Origin: Parabacteroides massiliensis
GTDB lineage: Bacteria; Bacteroidota; Bacteroidia; Bacteroidales; Tannerellaceae
Assembly: GCF_900155425.1 (NCBI RefSeq)
Contig: NZ_LT700191.1
Span: 1,325,198 to 1,389,197, forward strand
Reading direction: 5' to 3'
DNA length: 64,000 bases
Shown: piece after piece, positions 44,325 through 53,415 of the stretch
Layout of the letters: the number at the start of each line of letters is the position of its first letter
How positions within the stretch are numbered: position 1 is the stretch's first letter
Translations under genes and position numbers: made by a program
Notes under the pieces: model-generated
Seen by the model: only the letters and a program-made list of their open reading frames with translations
The model's database searches: none
What the model was told of the DNA's origin: nothing

Positions 44325-44777
44325 TTATTCTTTGTTCTGTGAGTCGATCCAGATTGTGACAGGACCGTCGTTCAGCAGTTCCACTTTCATGTCGGCGCCG
44401 AACGTTCCGGTCTGTACTTCCTTTCCGATCTGCAAGCCCATCTCAGCGCAGAAAGCCTCGTACATCGGAATAGCTATGTCCGGTTTGGAGGCATGGATAT
44501 AGGAAGGGCGGTTTCCCTTCTTTGTGGAGGCGTGCAAGGTAAACTGGCTAACCACCATCACTTCCCCTTCCGTTTCGACGACAGAACGGTTCATAACCCC
44601 GTTTTCATCGTCAAAGATGCGCAGGTTGGCAATCTTCTTGCACAACCATTCGATGTCCTCCTGTGTGTCGCGGTCTTCAATACCGACCAGTACAAGCAGG
44701 CCTTTCCCGATTTTGGACTTCAGCTGTCCGTCTATGGTCACGGAGGCATGTTGTACCCGTTGTATCAATGTTCTCAT
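44325..44777 (-). CDS. dtd: D-aminoacyl-tRNA deacylase
   Basis: A 150-residue protein that removes D-amino acids (and glycine from tRNA-Ala) from mischarged tRNA. The two active-site motifs are present: SQFTLHAS (about 78-85) and NDGPVTIWIDS (about 136-146, with the Gly-cisPro dipeptide). Full family length. The start ATG at 44777 is 4 bp after the uvrC stop, so translation is coupled. Confidence 0.95.
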   Translation of the reverse strand: MRTLIQRVQHASVTIDGQLKSKIGKGLLVLVGIEDRDTQEDIEWLCKKIANLRIFDDENGVMNRSVVETEGEVMVVSQFTLHASTKKGNRPSYIHASKPDIAIPMYEAFCAEMGLQIGKEVQTGTFGADMKVELLNDGPVTIWIDSQNKE

Positions 44778-44781
44778 ATCT

Positions 44782-46587
44782 TTATTTTAAACCATTTAAT
44801 AATGCTTTTGTTTTGGCTTCTCCGATCACCTCTTTCAGCTCGTCGAAGCTGGCTTCGCGTATTCGCTTTACACTCTTAAAATGACGTAAAAGTAATACTT
44901 TTGTTTTTTCTCCGATCCCTTTTATCGTATCCAATTCGGATTTTGTTTGGCTTTTGCTTCGCTTATCCTTGTGGAAAGTGATGGCGAAACGATGCACCTC
45001 GTCCTGTATTTGGGTGAAGAATTTGAACATGAAACTTTGTATCGGCATGCCGATTGTTTCGGGAGGGAAGCCGAACAGGAGTTCCGAAGTCCGGTGTTTC
45101 CCGTCTTTTGCCAGCCCGGCTATCGGAATGTCCAAGTGCAGTTCGTCCTGGATCACTTCGCGCACAACTTCCATTTGCCCCTTTCCACCGTCGGTGATGA
45201 TCAGGTCGGGCAGGGGAGTCTCTTCAGCGATGGCACGCTGGTAGCGGCGGCGTACGACCTCTTTCATCGAGGCGTAATCGTCTGGGCCGACAACCGTTTT
45301 GATGTTGTATTTCCGGTAATCTTTTTTCGATGGTTTCGCCATTTTGAAGACGACACATGCAGCCACCGCGTCGCTTCCCTGTATGTTGGAATTGTCGAAA
45401 CACTCGATATGGGCCGGCAGTTTGGGAAGATGAAGCGTCTCCTGTATCTCTTTTAAAAGACGTGTGCTGCGTTGCTCCGGGTTCAACTTCTCCGCCTGTT
45501 TCAGCTTGTCGACCTTATACTGCTTCACGTTCATCTCCGATAATTCCACCAGCTTCTTTTTATCTCCGCGCTGCGGAACGGTGATCGAAACGTTTTCCAA
45601 CTCTATATCCAGTGGAAAAGGAACGATGATTTCGCGTGCAGTGCTTTTAAAGCGATTGCGCATTTCGATGATCCCTAAGCTAAGCAGGTCCTCTTTCGAC
45701 TCGTCCAGGCGCTTTTTATATTCGAACGTATAGGCTTGCACGATCGCCCCGTTGCCGATATGCAGGTAATTGATGTAGGCGGAATTCTCGTTTTCGGCCA
45801 GCGAGAATACATCTATATTGTGGAGCATCGGGGTGACCACTGTCGATTTGGAACGGTAATTTTCGATGACTTCATACTTTTCTTTGATCTTCTGTGCTTC
45901 CTCGAACCGCAATTCTCCCGCCAGTTTCTGCATCTCTTCATACAGATGTTTGCTTATCTGCGAGATATTCCCACGCAGGATTTCCTTTATTTCGGAAATA
46001 TTTTGCTGGTATTCCTCCAATGTCTGCAATCCTTCACAAGGCCCTTTGCATCGTTTGATATGGTATTCGAGGCAAACTTTGTATCGCCCTTCCGCGATGG
46101 ATTCGGGTGTAAGAGGATATTTGCAGGTGCGTAGCGGATACAGCTCTTTCAGCATTTGCAGCATGACCTTTGCCGTGTAGACGGAAGGGTAGGGACCGTA
46201 ATAGCGCGAACCGTCCCGTACGATATTCCGGGTTTGGAATATGCGCGGAAAATATTCGTTCTTGACAACGATAGACGGATAGGTCTTGTCGTCTTTCAGC
46301 AGCACGTTGTATCGGGGACGATATTGCTTGATCAGGTTATTCTCCAGAAGAAGCGCATCCTCTTCCGTGTCGACAACAAAGTATTTGATGTCCCGTATCT
46401 GTTTGACCAGAACGCGTGTTTTGTTGCTGTCGTGTTCTTTGTTGAAATAGGAGGAGACACGACGCTTCAGATTCTTTGCTTTGCCTACATAGATGATCGT
46501 TCCCTTCTCGTCAAAGTATTGGTAGCAGCCAGGCGATTCCGGTATGACGGAAAGGATGTTCTTTATATGTTCCTCGGTCGCGCTCAT
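44782..46587 (-). CDS. uvrC: Excinuclease ABC subunit C
   Basis: A 601-residue nuclease that makes both cuts in nucleotide excision repair. Domains: N-terminal GIY-YIG nuclease (about 15-95, PGCYQYFDEKGTIIYVGKAKNL), cysteine-bearing segment TCKYPLTPESIAEGRYKVC, UVR motif (about 205-240), the RNase H-like 3'/5' incision domain (ECFDNSNIQGSDAVA) and a C-terminal helix-hairpin-helix pair (LDTIKGIGEKTKVLLLRHFKS). It lies 85 bp from mnmG, and that gap holds a parS site. Confidence 0.95.
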   Translation of the reverse strand: MSATEEHIKNILSVIPESPGCYQYFDEKGTIIYVGKAKNLKRRVSSYFNKEHDSNKTRVLVKQIRDIKYFVVDTEEDALLLENNLIKQYRPRYNVLLKDDKTYPSIVVKNEYFPRIFQTRNIVRDGSRYYGPYPSVYTAKVMLQMLKELYPLRTCKYPLTPESIAEGRYKVCLEYHIKRCKGPCEGLQTLEEYQQNISEIKEILRGNISQISKHLYEEMQKLAGELRFEEAQKIKEKYEVIENYRSKSTVVTPMLHNIDVFSLAENENSAYINYLHIGNGAIVQAYTFEYKKRLDESKEDLLSLGIIEMRNRFKSTAREIIVPFPLDIELENVSITVPQRGDKKKLVELSEMNVKQYKVDKLKQAEKLNPEQRSTRLLKEIQETLHLPKLPAHIECFDNSNIQGSDAVAACVVFKMAKPSKKDYRKYNIKTVVGPDDYASMKEVVRRRYQRAIAEETPLPDLIITDGGKGQMEVVREVIQDELHLDIPIAGLAKDGKHRTSELLFGFPPETIGMPIQSFMFKFFTQIQDEVHRFAITFHKDKRSKSQTKSELDTIKGIGEKTKVLLLRHFKSVKRIREASFDELKEVIGEAKTKALLNGLK

Positions 46588-46648
46588 TTCTTTTTGCTTA
46601 TCTTTCTATCCTATTTTCAGTCTTTTACGCTATTGTTGTTAAAGTAAA

Positions 46649-46664
46649 TGTTTCACGTGGAACA
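46649..46664. promoter_or_regulatory. parS chromosome-partition site
   Basis: TGTTTCACGTGGAACA, whose complement TGTTCCACGTGAAACA equals the consensus bacterial parS (TGTTNCACGTGAAACA). ParB loads here to organise the origin region. It is in the 85-bp gap between mnmG and uvrC. No parA/parB genes are in the window. Confidence 0.88.
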
Positions 46665-46672
46665 TTTCGCGT

Positions 46673-48550
46673 TTAGCGCCCCAGCATCACCAGGAGGATG
46701 TTGATGTCGCTTGGCGAGATGCCCGGAATGCGGCTTGCCTGGGCTATCGTGTCCGGGTCTATCCGTGTCAGTTTCTGCCGGGCTTCCGTAGACAAAGACT
46801 GGATCGAATTGTAATCGAATTTGCCTTTGATATGGATATTCTCCAAACGGTTTATCTTGTCGGCGATGATCTGCTCGCGGCGAATATAGCCGCTGTACTT
46901 GATTAGGATTTCTGCCGCCTCGATGATCTCCTCTTTTCGTGAAACAGGAACCTTATCCAGCTCTGCCCGGAATGCCGGAACCAGTTCCGCGATATTCTCC
47001 AACGTGATTTGAGGGCGTGGAATCAGTTCAATCAATTTGCATCCGTGTGAGAGCGGGGTAGTACCCAAAGCCTCCAGGCCGCTGTTTATATATTGCGGTT
47101 TGATTGAGTAGTTCTCTGCAAAAGAAATAATCGCATCCCGGCTTGCCTTTTTCTCTTTCAGCAGCTCGTGGCGGTCTTGTTTTGCCAAACCAAGATGATA
47201 CGACTTTTCCGTCAAGCGCATGTCCGCATCATCCTGGCGGAGCAGAATGCGGTATTCTGCACGTGAGGTAAACATGCGGTAAGGCTCGTCCACACCTTTC
47301 GTAACAAGATCGTCGATCAGTACGCCGATATAGGCTTCGTCGCGCCCTAACACGAACGATTCTCCGCCGTGGCAGTTGATATGTGCGTTTATTCCGGCCA
47401 CCAATCCTTGTCCGCCGGCTTCCTCGTAGCCGGTCGTTCCGTTGATCTGTCCGGCAAAGAACAGGTTGCGGATTAGTTTTGTTTCCAAATTATGATGGAG
47501 CTGCGTCGGATCGAAGAAATCATATTCGATGGCATATCCCGGACGGTAGATCTGTATGTCGCGGAATGCCGGTATCTGTTGCAGGGCTCGCAACTGTATC
47601 TCCAACGGAAGGGAGGAAGAGAAACCGTTTAGGTAGTATTCCTGTGTCGTTTCGCCTTCCGGTTCCAGGAAGAGCTGATGCTGGGGCTTGTCTGCAAACG
47701 TCACGATCTTCGTCTCGATGCTCGGACAGTAGCGCGGGCCGATGCTCTTGATCTGTCCGTTATACAACGGGGAGTCGGGGAGGCCTTCGCGCAGGACTGC
47801 ATGGCAGGCCTCGTTGGTGAACGTCGTCCAGCAACTTAACTGTTTCAGAACGCGCTGCGAAGTGTTCATATAAGAAAACTTATGGAAGTCGTTTTCTCCG
47901 GGCTGTTCCGCCATTTCATCGAAGTGCACGCTGCGTGCGTCGATACGCACAGGCGTCCCGGTCTTCATGCGTGCGGACCGGATCCCTATTGAAACCAGTT
48001 GTTCGGTCAGTCCCGTTGCTGCCGGTTCGGCTATGCGCCCGCCTCTGATCTGTGTCCGCCCGATATGCATGAGCCCGTTCAGGAAAGTCCCGTTTGTCAA
48101 GACTACGCTTTTCGCATGGAACTCGACTCCCATATAAGTCTTTACGCCGCATACGGTATTTCCGTCGAGCAACAGTTCGCGTACGGTATCCTGCCAGATA
48201 TACAGGTTCGGAAGGTTTTCCAGTATTCCCCGCCAACATTCGATGAAACGGGCGCGGTCGCTTTGGGAGCGCGGGCTCCACATGGCCGGCCCCTTGCTCC
48301 GGTTCAGCATGCGGAACTGGATGGCGGTCCGGTCCGTCACGATTCCCATATAACCGCCTAAAGCGTCGATTTCACGGACGATCTGTCCTTTGGCTATGCC
48401 TCCGACAGCCGGATTGCAACTCATCTGCGCAATCTTGTTCATGTCCATCGTAATGAGAAGCGTCTTCGAACCTAAATTGGCGGCAGCCGCTGCGGCTTCA
48501 CAGCCTGCATGACCGGCACCGACCACGATCACATCGTAATTGAAAGTCAT
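46673..48550 (-). CDS. mnmG: tRNA uridine-34 5-carboxymethylaminomethyl modification enzyme
   Basis: A 625-residue FAD enzyme that with MnmE modifies the wobble uridine of several tRNAs. It has the FAD motif VVGAGHAGCEAAAAAANLG (about 10-28), the conserved NPAVGGIAKGQ, MLNRSKGPAMWSPRSQ and the C-terminal PGISPSDINILLVMLG. The frame is open to 48628, but the ATG at 48550 gives the family start and a TATCTTTG box sits just upstream. mnmG (gidA) is often near the replication origin, which agrees with the neighbouring parS. Confidence 0.96.
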   Translation of the reverse strand: MTFNYDVIVVGAGHAGCEAAAAAANLGSKTLLITMDMNKIAQMSCNPAVGGIAKGQIVREIDALGGYMGIVTDRTAIQFRMLNRSKGPAMWSPRSQSDRARFIECWRGILENLPNLYIWQDTVRELLLDGNTVCGVKTYMGVEFHAKSVVLTNGTFLNGLMHIGRTQIRGGRIAEPAATGLTEQLVSIGIRSARMKTGTPVRIDARSVHFDEMAEQPGENDFHKFSYMNTSQRVLKQLSCWTTFTNEACHAVLREGLPDSPLYNGQIKSIGPRYCPSIETKIVTFADKPQHQLFLEPEGETTQEYYLNGFSSSLPLEIQLRALQQIPAFRDIQIYRPGYAIEYDFFDPTQLHHNLETKLIRNLFFAGQINGTTGYEEAGGQGLVAGINAHINCHGGESFVLGRDEAYIGVLIDDLVTKGVDEPYRMFTSRAEYRILLRQDDADMRLTEKSYHLGLAKQDRHELLKEKKASRDAIISFAENYSIKPQYINSGLEALGTTPLSHGCKLIELIPRPQITLENIAELVPAFRAELDKVPVSRKEEIIEAAEILIKYSGYIRREQIIADKINRLENIHIKGKFDYNSIQSLSTEARQKLTRIDPDTIAQASRIPGISPSDINILLVMLGR

Positions 48551-48576
48551 TGTCCTAATTGTCTTTGTTTCTTGTG

Positions 48577-48584
48577 CAAAGATA
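48577..48584 (-). promoter_or_regulatory. -7 element of the mnmG promoter
   Basis: TATCTTTG on the minus strand, 26 nt before the ATG at 48550. It supports that start and would serve mnmG and perhaps the genes after it. No clear -33 TTG. Confidence 0.45.
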
Positions 48585-48744
48585 ATAGTTTGTCCGGGAT
48601 TTTGGTTATATTTGAGAATCATCTCCATGCGATACTTTGGAGATAGGATAGGAGAAACAATACGATCCTGTCATAACAACCTGTGCAACGTTTGACTGGT
48701 TTTGAGCATCTTATATTTATGATTGTAAGTCTAAAAGAAATGTT

Positions 48745-49404
48745 ATGAAAAAGTATCTACTTTTGTTAGGGCTGTTGATACAGGCTGTGTCGGTTTTAGC
48801 CCAAGAGACGTCTGTCGGAAAGTCGATGTTCTCTGTTCGCGTAGGACCTTCCTGGTATTTGGGAAAAATGATCGGGATCACGAACAACTCCGATGCTTAT
48901 CGAAATGATTTGCGGAATGGGATTGCCTGGGATGCCGACTATTATTTCTTGGGAGACAAATATATCTCCGGTTCGTTTAAGCTCGCTCCCGGACTTATCT
49001 ATCAGGGGGCGCGTTATAAAAGTACTCGTGACGAAAGTTCCGACAAGATCCTGATGCATTATGTCGCACCTCAGCTGGCCTTGTTTATGGTAAAGCAGAA
49101 ATACAATCTGTCTCTATCGACCGGAGTAGGATACCAGCATTATAAAGATAGAAGCTTTGTGTTTGGGAAGCCGCGGGATGTGTCGATGAATAAACTGGCC
49201 TATAATCTGTCGGCAGGGGGCGAGTATCGTCTTTTTCCGTTAGTGGGGATTTCTGCAAAGTTGAATTGGATCGTTACCTCCTCCGAGAGCTATTCGGTCA
49301 GATATCACGGGCAGAAATGGCAGGTCGAATCTCCTGAATTGAGCGGTGGCGGAGGATGTTTCTCCCAATTATCCTTATTGTTCGGTATGAATTTACACTT
49401 TTAA
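48745..49404 (+). CDS. Outer-membrane beta-barrel-like exported protein
   Basis: A 219-residue protein with signal peptide MKKYLLLLGLLIQAVSVLAQ. The body has alternating hydrophobic strands and ends in a typical barrel strand (FSQLSLLFGMNLHF, terminal phenylalanine). No motif gives a function. PGLIYQGARYKS and LSLSTGVGYQHYKD look like barrel strands of the porin/OmpW kind. It is followed by a small lipoprotein 12 bp downstream, probably in the same transcript. Confidence 0.75.
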   Translation: MKKYLLLLGLLIQAVSVLAQETSVGKSMFSVRVGPSWYLGKMIGITNNSDAYRNDLRNGIAWDADYYFLGDKYISGSFKLAPGLIYQGARYKSTRDESSDKILMHYVAPQLALFMVKQKYNLSLSTGVGYQHYKDRSFVFGKPRDVSMNKLAYNLSAGGEYRLFPLVGISAKLNWIVTSSESYSVRYHGQKWQVESPELSGGGGCFSQLSLLFGMNLHF

Positions 49405-49416
49405 TCAGATACACTT

Positions 49417-49839
49417 ATGAGACATCTGTTATTTATCTGTTTGTTGCTGTTTTGTGTGGCCTGTGAAGAGAACGAATCGGTCGATCCGACGATTATGCCC
49501 GAAGCTACTACGACCGGAGCGAATACATTCGGTTGCCTGGTCGACGGCTGGGTGTATGCGAGCGGGCGGTGGGGGTTGCCTGTTGCGGAATATTTGGAAG
49601 GAGAAGAAGGTTCCGAGATGACGATATCGGTGCAGACCGGCCTTGATTCATATATCCGTTTTACGATTGCCGATCCCAAGCAGGGAGAAACACTCCCTTA
49701 CGGGAATGCATATTTTGAGAACCAAAAGATGGAGGATGGCAAGGTCTACATCTCCCGTATGTCGGACGGTGTGTTCAGCGGCACTTTCGAAGGCGGACGC
49801 ATTACGGAAGGCCGTTTCGATCTGAAATATAAGGAATGA
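49417..49839 (+). CDS. Small lipoprotein, DUF6252-like
   Basis: A 140-residue protein. The signal ends in the lipobox VACEE (Cys about 16) so it should be lipid-anchored. After a short linker, TTTGANTFGCLVDGWVY is the hallmark of a common Bacteroidetes lipoprotein group (DUF6252-like) with an 8-10-strand beta fold. GGRITEGRFDLKY closes it. The role is unknown. Convergent with the LytTR regulator gene, 22 bp apart. Confidence 0.78.
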   Translation: MRHLLFICLLLFCVACEENESVDPTIMPEATTTGANTFGCLVDGWVYASGRWGLPVAEYLEGEEGSEMTISVQTGLDSYIRFTIADPKQGETLPYGNAYFENQKMEDGKVYISRMSDGVFSGTFEGGRITEGRFDLKYKE

Positions 49840-49861
49840 GCGATCGCCCAGGCGGCTTGGT

Positions 49862-50617
49862 CTATAATTGCTTTAATACTTCCATCACATAGTTTCGCCG
49901 TTGGCGGGAAATGCTGACCGAGGCTCCGTCTTTCATGCGTATATATCCGCCGTCGCTCTTGATGAAACTTTTGATCTCATCCAGGTTGATCAGGTGCGAC
50001 TGGTGGACGCGGAGGAAGTGGTAGGGGGTTAGTAGTTCGTCGAACTCCTTGAGTGTCTTCGATACGATCAGTTTTTCTCCCGATTTCAAAAAGAAAGTCG
50101 TGTAGTTGCTCTCCGATTCGCAACGGATGATGGAACCGATTTCTACAAACTCTATCTTATCTGCGACCGACAGGGCTATTTTCTTCTGCTTGTCCAATAC
50201 CAGCGTGTTTTGCAAGAGGTTCTGCATCCGTTTGTTTTCCTGTTTCCGGAGGACGATCTGGACCGCCTTGTCTACGGCATGCGTCAGTTCTTCCGGGTCG
50301 ATAGGCTTCAGCAGATAGTCGAGCGCACTGAAGCGGATGGCCTGGATCGCATAGCTGTCGTAGGCGGTAACGAAAATCACTTCGAAAGGAATCTCCGGAA
50401 GGCTGCCTAAGAGGGAGAAACCGGTGTCGTCGCCCAACCGGATATCCAGGAAGAGGATATCCGGTTTAGCTTCGGGCAGCACGGTACGGGCTTCGGTGAC
50501 GGAGCTGCAAATGGCCGATATCCTGATCTGCGGACAATAGTTCCCGATCATGCGGAGCAGGTTCTCCCGGTTGCCCTGCTCGTCATCTACGATTGCTGCG
50601 GTTATTTTGGTGTCCAT
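49862..50617 (-). CDS. LytTR response regulator
   Basis: A 251-residue regulator. The receiver domain (about 5-120) has the acidic pair IVDDE (D11-D12), the phosphoacceptor DILFLDIRL (D58) and lysine in DYLLKPID. The LytTR domain (about 150-250) has IRCESESNYTTFFLKSGEKLIV and FLRVHQSHLINLDEI. It is the partner of the LytS-type kinase upstream (8-bp gap). The ATG at 50617 is used, and the upstream frame extension reads into the kinase. A LytTR-type direct-repeat operator precedes the operon, suggesting self-regulation. Confidence 0.93.
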   Translation of the reverse strand: MDTKITAAIVDDEQGNRENLLRMIGNYCPQIRISAICSSVTEARTVLPEAKPDILFLDIRLGDDTGFSLLGSLPEIPFEVIFVTAYDSYAIQAIRFSALDYLLKPIDPEELTHAVDKAVQIVLRKQENKRMQNLLQNTLVLDKQKKIALSVADKIEFVEIGSIIRCESESNYTTFFLKSGEKLIVSKTLKEFDELLTPYHFLRVHQSHLINLDEIKSFIKSDGGYIRMKDGASVSISRQRRNYVMEVLKQL

Positions 50618-50625
50618 ATTTTGTC

Positions 50626-53250
50626 TTATAAAGGGATGGATAGCCGGACGTGGCAACCGGAAACAGATTCTTTCTTCTGCCTGTTTTCGATCGTTATGCC
50701 GATTTCCGTATTGTATAAATCCTTCAGTATCTCGAACTCGTTGCTGATGGCACGAATACCGAAGCCGCTTTCCGTTTCAGTTTCCATTCCGGGACCGTCG
50801 TCGATGATGTCGATGACCAACAACTGGTCCTGCAAAGATAATCGAATTATGATTTCTCCCGTACCGCGCGGAGCGATTCCGTGTTTGACGGCGTTTTCGA
50901 CGAAAGGCTGTATCAGCATTCCCGGAATCTCGATCGCATCCGGTTCGATATTTTTGTCTACCGTCAGCGAGTAGAAGAAGGGGAAACGGAGCTGTTCGAG
51001 TTTCAGGTAGAGCTGTAGCTGTTCAAGCTCGTCGGAGAGGGGGACCAGTTTCTTTTCGGAAGTCGCCAGCACTTTTCGCAACAGGCGTGAGAAGTCGATC
51101 AAGTACTTATTTGCCTCCTGGTTGGCCGAGCGGTTGATCAGGTTCTGGATCGAACTGAGCGCATTGAAAATGAAATGCGGGTTCATTTGGGAACGGATGG
51201 CGCGTAGTTCGAGTTCACGGATACGGCGGCGGTTACGCTCCTTCTTTTGTTTCCCTCTCACCCGAAAATAATAAACGATACCGATGATTGCCACGATTAA
51301 AAGCGTACCTAATACTCCTTCCTTGAATCCTTTTAGAAAATCGTTGAAAGATTCGTCCTCCCGTTTCAGGTCGTTTTGAATGATTGCTAAGGCGGGTTTG
51401 GGATCAAATTCCCAACCCGTAAACTGCCGATGGAGGATGGTCCCGTCTTCGCGCATCAGGATGGTCATAGTGCCGAGTCCCCTCTGTTTTAATTCCTCTA
51501 TTTGAAGATCGGAAATTGCTTTAAAGGGTTTTACCCGTTGGGCATTGTTAGATTGGAATTTTGAATATAACTCGAGTTGCACGATGGAGGCAAGTCCTTC
51601 CGATTCGAGGCTTTTTTTGAAATCGAGTGCATTTTGTAGGCTTGGCGCAGGAAGACCTTGCTCCCTTGCTGATAAAAACAGCAGGATGTATTTTCGGTCG
51701 CTTCCTTCCGCCAGATGCAGGCTATCGGCTATCATAAGGCCGCTCTCCCTGATATTCTTTCCGGTTTCAAAAGGCAATAGTTTATCGTATGTTCTTTTTA
51801 TCTGGTTATTCAAGCTGGTATCCGGACAGGAGCGGATGAAATCGTTGTAATCCTCTTCTATTTCGGATAGCATATTGTTGTGCATCAGTTGTTGTAGGGT
51901 GGATCCTGTTACTATGTATTTAGGAAAGCCGGAAAAGAGTTGTTTATTTAGGCTATACTCTTCCTGCGGGGATAGTTTTCTTTGTTTGTTCAAGCACAGG
52001 TTGTCGGATTTGAACTCTTGTCTCTTATAGATTGAATATGCGTACAGGAAATAATAGTAGGTGGCTGCGCCTGGCTTTTGCAGGCTGTATGCAAAGTCGA
52101 TAAGCGGATTGACCGATGCGAAATAAGGAGCCTGCCAGTCAAGCAGACCGCTTTCTTGCCAAGCCTGTTTGTCGGTGGCCCTCATGTAAAACTCGAGGAC
52201 AAACGTCCCTTCGAAATATCGTTCCGAATGTTCGAACACCTTTCGCCAGTATGGATCCAAATGCTTGAAATCCTTCTCTAATGCAATCTGAAAAAGGGAA
52301 TCACGGGTTTGAAATGCTTTTTTTACCTGGTCGGGAGTGATAGGGCCCAAACTTCGTATGTTAGGGTCATATATGTCTGCGAACCTCCGGAAGCTGTATT
52401 GGATATTGTTCTGTTCGCTTCCCCGTCCTTGATAGTGCCGGATATGTGTTTGGGCAAACCGTTCTTTGTCTTGCGTGATAGAATCTCCCGGAGTGAGTAG
52501 GAGTGTCACCCGTTCGCCCACTTTGTATTCGGTCGGGTAGGCGATGAATATCTTTTTGTGGACGGTCGAATCGTCAGACAGGTCGAAATTGACATGGCTA
52601 CACGTAAACTCTGTATTCGGAGGAAGGGCGAACGAAGCGTCGATGACCCGTGTGTCTTGCGTCAGCCGGGGCATCCCGTCTTCCTGCCAGCCGGTCAGGA
52701 GAGCATGTGCCGCCGGTGCAAGCAGTTTGTCCAGGGGTAAGGAATCCCGGACAGCCGTTCCCGGATAGGCGGACAACCCGGCTTGTCTTACTCCGAAAGG
52801 AACATAGCTTTTCGAGTAAGAAAAGGCTGTTTCTTGCCTGTCTGAAGTCTGTGCTTTCCGGCTGTCCCGATCGTATGTGACGCGCAGGATCTGTTTGCCG
52901 ACCATCTCATGATCGAACGTGAAGTCCTGCCGGTAGCGGCTGTCAAAATAGTGGAAACCCGGCTTCCCGGCTTCGTTCCGGCAATCGTACAGGTTCTTGA
53001 ACGTATAATCGAGGGTGAGGCTACGTTCATCCAGATCCGTTACGGTCGCCCTGAAGGTGACTCGCCGGATGTTTTCCGCGCGCCAGGGAACCTTTTCTTC
53101 GATGCCCGGAGCAACGTAGGGGTAATAATGAACGGACTCGATTTCCACCCAATCGCCCTTTTTCAGAGAGTCGGGTGTATAGGGAACGAACGTTTCGGCC
53201 GAACCGCTGTTTGCCAGAAAAAGAAGAAGCAAGAGGAGTGCTGTTTTCAT
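50626..53250 (-). CDS. LytS-type sensor histidine kinase with large exported sensor
   Basis: An 874-residue protein. A signal peptide (MKTALLLLLLFLANSGSA) leads to about 620 periplasmic residues. The last part, with KYILLFLSAREQG, GTMTILMREDGTILHRQFTGWEF, looks like a thioredoxin-like fold without CxxC. One transmembrane helix (GTLLIVAIIGIVYYF, about 660) and a basic coiled segment (RVRGKQKKERNRRRIRELE) follow. The His_kinase domain has the histidine in MNPHFIFNALSSIQNL and the ATPase in VENAVKHGIAPRG, DDGPGM. It phosphorylates the LytTR regulator coded next. The signal sensed is unknown. Confidence 0.88.
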   Translation of the reverse strand: MKTALLLLLLFLANSGSAETFVPYTPDSLKKGDWVEIESVHYYPYVAPGIEEKVPWRAENIRRVTFRATVTDLDERSLTLDYTFKNLYDCRNEAGKPGFHYFDSRYRQDFTFDHEMVGKQILRVTYDRDSRKAQTSDRQETAFSYSKSYVPFGVRQAGLSAYPGTAVRDSLPLDKLLAPAAHALLTGWQEDGMPRLTQDTRVIDASFALPPNTEFTCSHVNFDLSDDSTVHKKIFIAYPTEYKVGERVTLLLTPGDSITQDKERFAQTHIRHYQGRGSEQNNIQYSFRRFADIYDPNIRSLGPITPDQVKKAFQTRDSLFQIALEKDFKHLDPYWRKVFEHSERYFEGTFVLEFYMRATDKQAWQESGLLDWQAPYFASVNPLIDFAYSLQKPGAATYYYFLYAYSIYKRQEFKSDNLCLNKQRKLSPQEEYSLNKQLFSGFPKYIVTGSTLQQLMHNNMLSEIEEDYNDFIRSCPDTSLNNQIKRTYDKLLPFETGKNIRESGLMIADSLHLAEGSDRKYILLFLSAREQGLPAPSLQNALDFKKSLESEGLASIVQLELYSKFQSNNAQRVKPFKAISDLQIEELKQRGLGTMTILMREDGTILHRQFTGWEFDPKPALAIIQNDLKREDESFNDFLKGFKEGVLGTLLIVAIIGIVYYFRVRGKQKKERNRRRIRELELRAIRSQMNPHFIFNALSSIQNLINRSANQEANKYLIDFSRLLRKVLATSEKKLVPLSDELEQLQLYLKLEQLRFPFFYSLTVDKNIEPDAIEIPGMLIQPFVENAVKHGIAPRGTGEIIIRLSLQDQLLVIDIIDDGPGMETETESGFGIRAISNEFEILKDLYNTEIGITIENRQKKESVSGCHVRLSIPL

Positions 53251-53286
53251 ACCTGTAAAAATAAGATGAATAATTGAATTACCCTT

Positions 53287-53349
53287 CAAATATATCCCGT
53301 AAAGCCCGCTTATTGTTGACTTAATGAGCGGACGGCTGTTTTGGATGAG
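53287..53349 (-). promoter_or_regulatory. Promoter and direct-repeat operator of the LytS/LytTR operon
   Basis: On the minus strand TATATTTG (53287-53294) is a TAnnTTTG box without a -33 TTG. Beyond it, two CTCAT repeats (53324-53328 and 53345-53349) lie 21 bp apart. The half-sites, period and 29-nt spacing to the box are repeated before the propeller pseudogene. A 21-bp period fits known LytTR sites. The lack of a -33 suggests an activator. Confidence 0.6.
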
Positions 53350-53369
53350 TATTAGGGAATAAAAACTTG

Positions 53370-53399
53370 TTGCATATTGTCGATTTATTTCTAACTTTG
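53370..53399 (+). promoter_or_regulatory. Promoter of the second MNT-HEPN pair
   Basis: TTG (53370-53372), 19 nt, TAACTTTG (53392-53399), 16 nt before the ATG at 53416. Confidence 0.5.
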
Positions 53400-53415
53400 T
53401 AAAAAGGATGGAATT

